NCBI GenBank assembly: GCA_030037035.1
Contig: JASHSA010000161.1
Span: 1 to 7,043 of the forward strand
From: Thermoplasmata archaeon
Lineage (GTDB): Archaea > Thermoplasmatota > Thermoplasmata > Lutacidiplasmatales > UBA184
Direction: 5' to 3'
DNA: 7,043 nucleotides
This document shows positions 1 to 4,651 of the stretch, piece by piece. Each line of letters begins with the position of its first letter. Within the stretch, counting starts at the first letter, position 1. Under the pieces are notes generated by a model. It made no database searches and was not told the origin of the DNA. It saw only the letters and a list, made by a program, of their open reading frames with translations. The position numbers and the translations under genes are program-made.

Positions 1-269
1 ATCGACGAGCAGGCGCTCTCGAGGCTCTCCGTCGGCCGGGTCGCCGTCTCGTCGACGATCTCGGCGAGGATCTCGGCGTTGCGCGAGAGGTCCGAGCCTT
101 TGCGGTCCGACGGCAGGTCGACGCCGACGTCGAACGTGACCGCGAGCGTGTGGGTCCGGCCCCCCCGCTGGACGTTCAACGGCTTGCGGATCCCCGACAC
201 GCCGACCGAGCGCAGGCGCAGCGCCCCGGCGCGGGGCGCCATCGCGTGCACGTCCTTGGAGGAGGTCAT
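1..269 (-). CDS. mptA: GTP cyclohydrolase MptA (type IV / FolE2 family), N-terminal part
   Basis: The enzyme converts GTP to 7,8-dihydroneopterin 2',3'-cyclic phosphate, the first step of archaeal pterin synthesis, which can feed methanopterin or folate-like cofactors and archaeosine in tRNA. Only the first 89 residues are present; the family is about 300 residues long, so the metal-binding and catalytic part lies beyond the left edge. Recognition rests on the family's N-terminal pattern: DVHAMAP near residue 6, a strand with VGVSGIRKPL at 22-31, then TFDVGVDLPSDRKGSDLSRN at 45-64, matching the family's VDLP..KG..(M/L)SR signature. The ATG at 269 places DVHA near the N-terminus as in homologues. 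Upstream there is no convincing Shine-Dalgarno sequence, but an AAAAG (CTTTT on the coding strand) lies about 26 bp before the ATG, suggesting a leaderless mRNA. It is divergent from the DUF59 gene across 102 bp. Assignment is confident despite truncation. Confidence 0.87.
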   Translation of the reverse strand, partial: MTSSKDVHAMAPRAGALRLRSVGVSGIRKPLNVQRGGRTHTLAVTFDVGVDLPSDRKGSDLSRNAEILAEIVDETATRPTESLESACSS

Positions 270-292
270 CGCCGGTCCACCGGGAGCGGGGC

Positions 293-297
293 AAAAG
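293..297 (-). promoter_or_regulatory. possible TATA-like box for mptA
   Basis: Read on the minus strand this is CTTTT inside GATACGCTTTTGCC, an AT-rich island in a very GC-rich spacer. Its centre is about 26 bp before the mptA ATG, the spacing at which archaeal TBP places transcription start on the first codon. The T-run is short and an alternative AT-rich step (GATAC) lies 6 bp further upstream, so the exact element is uncertain. Confidence 0.4.
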
Positions 298-342
298 CGT
301 ATCGCGGGGGACCTTCCCGCCGAGCGGACCGCGGCGCTCCCG

Positions 343-348
343 TTATAC
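343..348 (+). promoter_or_regulatory. TATA-like box for the DUF59 operon
   Basis: TTATAC sits in GC-rich DNA with its centre about 26 bp before the ATG at 372. This is the distance expected when transcription begins at the start codon itself. A GGAGGT lies at 364-369, only 2 bases before the ATG, which is too close for a normal Shine-Dalgarno interaction and would be upstream of the predicted transcript start. I therefore favour a leaderless transcript for the following three-gene run. Confidence 0.58.
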
Positions 349-371
349 CTGCGGGACCGCTCCGGAGGTCG

Positions 372-737
372 ATGTCGGACGCCTCCGCCTCGCCGCCCCA
401 CGCTGCCCCGACGCCGGCCGACGGCTCCGGCCCGTACGCCGAGCGGGAGCGGCTGATCACCGAGGGCCTGAAGCAGGTCTACGACCCGGAGATCCCGATG
501 AACATCGTCGACCTCGGCCTGATCTACGGCTTCGAGTGGGCCGGGGACGACGTCAAGTTGAAGATGACGCTCACCGCCCCCGGCTGCCCGGTCGCGGGGA
601 TCCTCGCCGAGGAGGTCAAGACGGTCATCGAACGGGTGCCGAACGTCCACGGCGCGACGGTCGAGCTCGTCTGGGAACCCCCGTGGAGCCCGGAGCGGAT
701 GAGCGACTTCGCGAAGAAGCAGTTCGGCTACATGTAG
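372..737 (+). CDS. MIP18/DUF59 family metal-sulfur cluster assembly factor (SufT/PaaD-like)
   Basis: A 121-residue cytosolic protein of the DUF59 (MIP18) family, whose members help assemble or transfer Fe-S clusters to client proteins. After a Pro/Ala-rich N-terminus of about 22 residues, the domain shows YDPEIPMNIVDLGLIYGFEW at 37-56, MTLTAPGCPV at 65-74 with the conserved reactive Cys72, and ELVWEPPWSPERMSDFAKKQ at 98-117. The WEPPW and GCP motifs are hallmarks of the SufT/PaaD-like branch. The open frame extends upstream to 150, but the ATG at 372 is chosen because the TATA-like box lies 26 bp before it and upstream sequence is not protein-like. The GNAT gene follows after 13 bp, and no new promoter is visible, so the genes are probably co-transcribed. 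The specific client is unknown; no phenylacetate-degradation genes are nearby, so a PaaD role is not supported. Confidence 0.88.
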   Translation: MSDASASPPHAAPTPADGSGPYAERERLITEGLKQVYDPEIPMNIVDLGLIYGFEWAGDDVKLKMTLTAPGCPVAGILAEEVKTVIERVPNVHGATVELVWEPPWSPERMSDFAKKQFGYM

Positions 738-750
738 CCGTCCCGAGCCG

Positions 751-1341
751 GTGACCGACTCCGACGCGGGCGCGCCTCCGTTCGTGCTCCGCGACCTCCG
801 CTGGGAGGACTTCCCCGCGCGGAAGGAGACCTGGCTCGGCCTCTGGGACGAGGTGAAGGAGAACCCGGAGCTCGGGATGACGCTCGCCCTCGAGCGCCCG
901 TCGGAGGTCGACGAGGTCGGCTGGTTCGCCCGGCTCTACGAGCAGGTCCTGCGGAAGGAGACGATCGTCGTGATCGGCGAGATCGACGGAAAGGCCGTCG
1001 GCATGGTGACGATCGGCACGGCGAGGTTCGGCGGGCGTCCGTCGGAGACCTCGCACGTCGGCACGCTCGGGATCCTCGTCGACCGGCGCTACCGGGGTCG
1101 GGGGCTCGGCGAGGCGTTGATGGTCCGGGCCCTCGAGCTCGCGCGCGGGCGGTTCGTCTGGGTCCGCCTCCTCGTCTTCTCCGTCAACGTCCGGGCGAAA
1201 CGTCTCTACGAGCGGCTCGGCTTCCGCACGGTCGGACGCCTCGAGGGCGAGGTGAAGCGGGGGGACCGGTACCTGGACGAAGAGCTGATGTCCCTGCGCA
1301 TGGCCGACTGGCGGCCGCCGGCGCCGCGCTCTTCCGCGTGA
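751..1341 (+). CDS. GNAT family N-acetyltransferase
   Basis: A 196-residue acetyl-CoA-dependent N-acyltransferase of the GNAT fold. Motif A runs from about residue 103 (VGTLGILVDRRYRGRGLG), with the acetyl-CoA pyrophosphate-binding R-x-x-G-x-G at 115-120 followed by helix residues to 130. Motif B is SVNVRAKRLYERLGF at 144-158, with the usual Asn146 and Tyr153. A beta strand IVVIGEIDGKAVGMVTI at 72-88 precedes motif A. The substrate cannot be read from sequence; the layout resembles the ribosomal-protein and small-molecule acetyltransferase branches. The start is GTG at 751, 13 bp after the DUF59 stop, with no clear Shine-Dalgarno sequence or TATA-like box, which suggests translation from the upstream gene's mRNA. 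The tail after residue 187 is a short Pro/Arg/Ser stretch of no evident function. Confidence 0.87.
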   Translation: MTDSDAGAPPFVLRDLRWEDFPARKETWLGLWDEVKENPELGMTLALERPSEVDEVGWFARLYEQVLRKETIVVIGEIDGKAVGMVTIGTARFGGRPSETSHVGTLGILVDRRYRGRGLGEALMVRALELARGRFVWVRLLVFSVNVRAKRLYERLGFRTVGRLEGEVKRGDRYLDEELMSLRMADWRPPAPRSSA

Positions 1342-1366
1342 GCGAGCCGGGGCGGAGCGAACGACC

Positions 1367-2050
1367 GTGACGGAGGAGACCGGCTGGCGACGCGAGCTCG
1401 AGACCGAGCGGGCGATGAAGAACGAGTTCATGGCGCGGCACCCGGAGTCGCCGTTCGTCTCCGGCCGGATCCCGTTCCACGAGCTCGTCTACTTCCCGCC
1501 GGACCCGGCGTACCGGGTGACCGCGACGCTGGTCCGCGCCGCCGAGCCGGCCGAGGCGTACCTCCGCACGAACCGCGACAACCAGGCGGTCATGCGCTAC
1601 CTCGGCGACCTCACCTTCGCGCTTGGGGGCCGTGCGCTGCACCTGCGTCTCTACCACGCCGGCGAGGGCGTCGGCACGAGCGTCTTCGTCCCGTTCCGCG
1701 ACACGACCAGCGGGCGCGAGAGCTACGGCGCCGGCCGCTACCTGACGCTCGAGCTGAACGAGCAGGACGTCTACGAGGTCGACTTCAACCGCGCCTTCAA
1801 CCCGTACTGCGCCTACACCGACGACTTCGAGTGCAGCTTCCCCCCGGCCGAGAACGACCTGCCGGTCCCGGTCCGTGCCGGGGAGAAGGTCTGGGCCGTG
1901 GAACGGAACCCGCGCAGCCCGTCGGCGGCGGTCGCCGCGCGTCGCCCGAGAGCGTCGTCGGCCCCGCCCCGCCCGGAACGCGACCGATCCGCCCGCTCGC
2001 GGCCGAGTCGGCCGGCTAAAGGTGCGGGAGCACGGAAGCGACGCCGTTGA
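1367..2050 (+). CDS. DUF1684 family protein with extended basic C-terminal tail
   Basis: A 227-residue member of DUF1684, a conserved family of unknown biochemical function. Family landmarks are clear: FHELVYFPPDPAYRV at 37-51, LGDLTFALGG at 79-88, SVFVPFRDTTSGRESYGAGR at 105-124, EVDFNRAFNPYCAYTDDFEC at 137-156, PPAEN at 159-163 and VRAGEKVW at 169-176. The domain normally ends near the AGEK motif; here about 50 more residues follow, rich in Arg, Pro, Ser and Ala and ending GARKRRR. The GTG start at 1367 is 25 bp after the GNAT stop; a GGAG about 9 bases before it is a weak Shine-Dalgarno candidate. The 3' end overlaps the convergent MarC gene by 35 bp. The tail may be a disordered nucleic-acid-binding extension or simply read-through into stop-poor GC-rich DNA. 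Family assignment is firm, function unknown. Confidence 0.87.
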   Translation: MTEETGWRRELETERAMKNEFMARHPESPFVSGRIPFHELVYFPPDPAYRVTATLVRAAEPAEAYLRTNRDNQAVMRYLGDLTFALGGRALHLRLYHAGEGVGTSVFVPFRDTTSGRESYGAGRYLTLELNEQDVYEVDFNRAFNPYCAYTDDFECSFPPAENDLPVPVRAGEKVWAVERNPRSPSAAVAARRPRASSAPPRPERDRSARSRPSRPAKGAGARKRRR

Positions 2051-2651
2051 GCACGAACTGCACGCCGAGGGCGGCGAGGATCAGCCCGAGGACCCGCGTC
2101 ATCGCCATCACGCCGGTCTTCCCCAGCCGCCGGAGGATCGGATGGCCGAGGCGGAGGATGACGAACGTCGCGGCCGCGGTGACGAGGATCGCGACGAACG
2201 TCGCGACGACGATCCAGGGGTCGCTCCCGGCGCTCCCCTCGTAGATCATCACCGTCGAGATCGCCCCCGGGCCCGCGAGGAGCGGGATCCCCAGCGGGAC
2301 GACCGCGATCTCGTCGCGACGGGCGATCGCCTCCTCACGGTCCGCGGGCCCGAGCTTCGTCCGCGTCACCTCGCCCTGCAGCATGTCGAAGGCGACCAGG
2401 AACAGGAGGATCCCGCCGGCGATCTCGAACGCTCCGAGCGTGAAGCCGAACACCGCGAACAGGAACCGGCCGAGCAGGGCGAACAGCGCCAGCACGGTCG
2501 CGAGCACGAAGACCGCGCGCCGCAGGACGATCTGTCGGTCCTCCTCGGGGAGCCCCTCGGTGAGCGCCACGAAGAACGGGAGCGTGCCGACCGGGTCGAC
2601 GATCGCAAAGACCGTCACGACGACCGCAGCGTAGACAGCGACGTCGGTCAC
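2016..2651 (-). CDS. MarC family integral membrane protein
   Basis: A 211-residue membrane protein of the MarC family, whose transport role is unsettled (the historical link with multiple antibiotic resistance was not upheld). Six hydrophobic segments are visible at about residues 4-26, 43-66, 71-92, 114-135, 146-167 and 185-208. Family landmarks are AIVDPVGTLPFFVALTEG at 16-33 and VPLGIPLLAGPGAISTVMIY at 118-137, the latter with the near-invariant LLAGPGAI. The frame is open upstream to 2774, but that extension is Arg/Pro/Ser-rich and unlike any MarC N-terminus. I choose the GTG at 2651, which starts the first membrane helix at the family-typical place and gives the usual length. A GGAGG lies about 13 bases before it, rather far for a Shine-Dalgarno site, and no good TATA-like box is seen, so it may be co-transcribed with the upstream minus-strand gene. 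Its last 35 bp overlap the DUF1684 gene. Confidence 0.86.
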   Translation of the reverse strand: MTDVAVYAAVVVTVFAIVDPVGTLPFFVALTEGLPEEDRQIVLRRAVFVLATVLALFALLGRFLFAVFGFTLGAFEIAGGILLFLVAFDMLQGEVTRTKLGPADREEAIARRDEIAVVPLGIPLLAGPGAISTVMIYEGSAGSDPWIVVATFVAILVTAAATFVILRLGHPILRRLGKTGVMAMTRVLGLILAALGVQFVLNGVASVLPHL

Positions 2652-2691
2652 GAAGACTGGGTCCCCTCCCGCTACGGAGCGCCGGGGTCCT

Positions 2692-3207
2692 TCAGTCCTT
2701 CGGCGCGGGTCGGCCGAGCCTCGGAGCGGCGTGAACGTGGCGACCGGCGGCGACCGAGACGCGCGGAGGGACACGGGAAGGGCTAGGGCGCGAGCCGTGA
2801 CGTCCGGGAAGCGCCGGACGGCCTCGCCGCGAGGGGCGAGTCCTCCTCGTGGTCCTCGACCGGCGGACGGCGCGGCCCCGGAACCGCAGCACGAGCGGTT
2901 CCTTCTGGGGGTTCGCGAGCATCAGGACGTGCGTCCGGTCGTCGCGCGGCTCGAACAGGATCCGGGCCCGCCCGCTGAGGCGCATCCGGCGGACGAGGGG
3001 ACCGCCCTGCGGGCCGATCAGGAGGAGGAACGACCGGCCGGGACGGGGGTTCTCGAGCTCGACGTCGATCTCGCACGTCGGCCTCGCCAGACGGACCTCG
3101 AGCCGCACGGTCGAGACCGGATCGAGGACGAGGAACCGGGGGAGCGCCGAGAGGGAGACCGCCACGACCGTACCACCCCCGAGGAACGGAAAACCCTGAT
3201 TGTCCAC
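2692..3207 (-). CDS. hypothetical beta-rich protein with Arg/Pro-rich tail
   Basis: I do not recognise this 171-residue protein. Residues 1-113 look genuinely coding, with strongly GC-biased third codon positions and alternating hydrophobic strands such as TVRLEVRLARPTCEIDVELE at 33-52, SFLLLIGPQG at 59-68, RILFEPRDDRTHVLMLANPQ at 82-101 and PLVLRFRGRAV at 104-114. This pattern suggests a small beta-sandwich; a moderately hydrophobic stretch at about 12-28 could be a signal or anchor but is weak. From about residue 114 the protein becomes Arg/Pro/Ser-rich and third-position GC falls toward background. A neighbouring minus frame over the same bases has better codon bias and ends at 2783 (containing PPVEDHEEDSPLAARPSG), so a frameshift or a wrong 3' end is possible. 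The GTG start at 3207 is supported by a TATA-like box 27-28 bp upstream. MarC follows 40 bp downstream. The N-terminal half is likely real; the C-terminus is uncertain. Confidence 0.6.
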   Translation of the reverse strand: MDNQGFPFLGGGTVVAVSLSALPRFLVLDPVSTVRLEVRLARPTCEIDVELENPRPGRSFLLLIGPQGGPLVRRMRLSGRARILFEPRDDRTHVLMLANPQKEPLVLRFRGRAVRRSRTTRRTRPSRRGRPALPGRHGSRPSPSRVPPRVSVAAGRHVHAAPRLGRPAPKD

Positions 3208-3230
3208 GCGCGCGACCGGGCTCCTTGGAC

Positions 3231-3238
3231 GTTAAATC
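3231..3238. promoter_or_regulatory. shared bidirectional TATA-like box (divergent leaderless promoter)
   Basis: GTTAAATC reads GATTTAAC on the other strand and is the only AT-rich island between two divergent genes. The start codons are at 3207 (minus, GTG) and 3263 (plus, ATG), whose midpoint is 3235, almost exactly the centre of the box. Each start is therefore 27-29 bp away, the distance for leaderless archaeal transcription in both directions. Neither gene shows a clear Shine-Dalgarno sequence. One box serving both genes is inferred from this geometry. Confidence 0.6.
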
Positions 3239-3262
3239 GAGAGTTCGGCTCCTCCGCGGGCT

Positions 3263-3700
3263 ATGGCGGCGAAGCGGAGCGCGTACGTGGTCTGGGACGG
3301 CGATCTGGCGCACGGGCACGGGGTCGTCAAGGGCATGAGCGGGGCGTTCGCGAACGTGCCGGTCTCCTGGGCGTCCCGTACCGAGGCCCCGGGCGGCAAG
3401 TCGAGCCCCGAGGAGCTTCTCGCCGCCGCGGAGGCGTCGTGCTTCTCGATGGCGCTGTCGGCCGGCCTCGGGCGCCTGCAGAAGCCCCCGACGAAGCTGG
3501 AGGTCAGCGCGACCGCGACGTTCGACAAGGTCGGCGAGGCTTGGAAGGTGACGACGATGGAGGTCGACGTCGTCGGCACGGTCCCGGGGATCGCCGCCGC
3601 CGACTTCGAGAAGGCCGCGAAGGCCGCCGGCGAAGGCTGCCCGATCTCGGGCGCCCTGAAAGGGAACGTCACGGTCACCGTGCGCGCCCGTCTCGCCTAG
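3263..3700 (+). CDS. OsmC family protein (thiol-dependent peroxidase-like)
   Basis: A 145-residue OsmC-family protein, the group of small homodimeric enzymes that reduce organic hydroperoxides through a pair of cysteines. Both catalytic cysteines are present: Cys60 in EELLAAAEASCFSMALSAGL (51-70), the start of the long central helix, and Cys126 in GEGCPISGAL (123-132). The N-terminal beta part has WDGDLAHGHGVV at 11-22, and the C-terminal strand is GNVTVTVRARLA. The length is typical for the OsmC rather than the longer YhfA or fusion forms. The ATG at 3263 is supported by the shared TATA-like box 28 bp upstream. The ppk2 gene follows 50 bp downstream without an obvious promoter of its own, so both may be one transcript linking peroxide stress and polyphosphate use; that link is inference. 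The OsmC and Ohr branches are hard to separate by eye, so no symbol is given. Confidence 0.88.
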   Translation: MAAKRSAYVVWDGDLAHGHGVVKGMSGAFANVPVSWASRTEAPGGKSSPEELLAAAEASCFSMALSAGLGRLQKPPTKLEVSATATFDKVGEAWKVTTMEVDVVGTVPGIAAADFEKAAKAAGEGCPISGALKGNVTVTVRARLA

Positions 3701-3750
3701 CCGGGGATCCTTCCCGTCCCGTCGACGGTCGTTCCGAGGGCGCGTCGCCG

Positions 3751-4575
3751 ATGCACCCGTGGAAGCGGTACCGCCTGAGGCCGGGGAAGAAGGTCCGCCT
3801 CGCCCGCTGGGACACGGCCGCGCGGGACGAGCTCGCGAGGACCGACCACCAGGCGAAGCTGAACCTCGCGAGGCTCCAGGCGAAGATCGACAAGCGCCAG
3901 GCGCTCCTGTGGGCCGAGCGACGCCACCGGGTCCTGCTCGTCCTGCAGGGGACGGACACCGCCGGCAAGGACGCGACGATCCGCCGCGTCTTCGAGGGGG
4001 TGAACCCGCTGGGGGTGCGGGTCGCCCAGTTCGGCCCCCCGACGGCCCAGGAGCTCGCCCACGACTTCCTCTGGCGCGTCCACCCTCACGTGCCGGCCGC
4101 CGGGGAGATCGTGATCTTCAACCGGAGCCACTACGAGGACGTCCTCTGGCCGCGGGTCCACGAGGAGATCGACGGCGCCGAGGTCGAGCGGCGGCTCGAG
4201 TCGATCCGGGACTTCGAGCGCCTGCTTGCCGAGCACGGGACGACCGTATTGAAGTTCTACCTGCACCTCAGCCGAGGCGAGCAGAAGCGCCGGCTGGAGG
4301 CGCGGCTCACCGACCCGACCAAGCACTGGAAGTTCAGCGTCAGCGACCTCGCCGAGCGTCGGCTCTGGCCGAAGTACCGGCGGGCGTACGAGGATCTGCT
4401 CCAGAGGACGTCGGCCGACCATGCTCCGTGGTTCGTCGTGCCGTCCGACCCGCCGCTCTCGCGGGACGTGATCGTCGCCGCGGTGCTGCACCGTGCCCTC
4501 GAGCGCCTGCCGATGCGCTACCCTCCCCTCGAGCCGGCGGTGCGCCGCCAGATCCGGCGTTCCGGCGGGTTGTAG
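3751..4575 (+). CDS. ppk2: polyphosphate kinase 2 family protein (polyphosphate:nucleotide phosphotransferase, class III-like)
   Basis: A 274-residue single-domain PPK2, which uses polyphosphate to phosphorylate nucleotides; class III relatives convert AMP and ADP to ATP. Family order is complete: N-terminal YRLRPGKKVRLARWDT at 7-22; Walker A in LVLQGTDTAGKDATIRRVFE (63-82) with Lys73; the PTAQELAHDFLWRVH segment at 97-111; Walker B in EIVIFNRSHYEDVLWPRV (119-136); the basic lid, EQKRRLEARLTDPTKHWKFS at 177-196 and DLAERRLW; and APWFVVPSD at 226-233. Length and the PGK N-terminus fit the polyphosphate:nucleotide phosphotransferase group, but class calls by eye are approximate. The open frame reaches far upstream, yet the ATG at 3751 starts exactly at the family N-terminus. 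A GAGGG ends 10 bases before it. It lies 50 bp after the OsmC gene and converges on rfcL across 76 bp. Confidence 0.92.
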   Translation: MHPWKRYRLRPGKKVRLARWDTAARDELARTDHQAKLNLARLQAKIDKRQALLWAERRHRVLLVLQGTDTAGKDATIRRVFEGVNPLGVRVAQFGPPTAQELAHDFLWRVHPHVPAAGEIVIFNRSHYEDVLWPRVHEEIDGAEVERRLESIRDFERLLAEHGTTVLKFYLHLSRGEQKRRLEARLTDPTKHWKFSVSDLAERRLWPKYRRAYEDLLQRTSADHAPWFVVPSDPPLSRDVIVAAVLHRALERLPMRYPPLEPAVRRQIRRSGGL

Positions 4576-4606
4576 CCGCCCGCAGCCCCGAAGGAACCTC
4601 CCTCGC

Positions 4607-4628
4607 GCCGGGGGCGCCGCACCCCGGC
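4607..4628. terminator. GC-rich hairpin between convergent genes (possible terminator)
   Basis: GCCGGGG at 4607-4613 and CCCCGGC at 4622-4628 form a perfect 7-bp stem with an 8-base loop in the 76-bp gap between the ppk2 and rfcL stops. Hairpins are expected by chance in such GC-rich DNA and no T-run follows on either strand, which is what archaeal termination normally uses, so the terminator reading is weak. Confidence 0.2.
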
Positions 4629-4651
4629 CGCGACCCGCAGGCCCCGCGACG

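Noticed and set aside
2652..2774. A longer MarC N-terminus starting at 2774
   Set aside because: The extra residues are Arg/Pro/Ser-rich and would precede the family's usual N-terminal membrane helix; they also overlap the upstream gene. The GTG at 2651 fits the family.
1875..2786. A plus-strand open frame of 303 codons antisense to MarC
   Set aside because: The translation is a highly charged Arg/Glu/Asp/His mixture typical of the complement of a hydrophobic gene; MarC family motifs and six membrane helices on the other strand decide it.
2731..3750. A much longer PPK2 reading upstream to 2731
   Set aside because: The upstream part crosses the OsmC gene and the divergent promoter in another frame and is low-complexity Arg/Gly; the PPK2 family N-terminus starts at the ATG at 3751.
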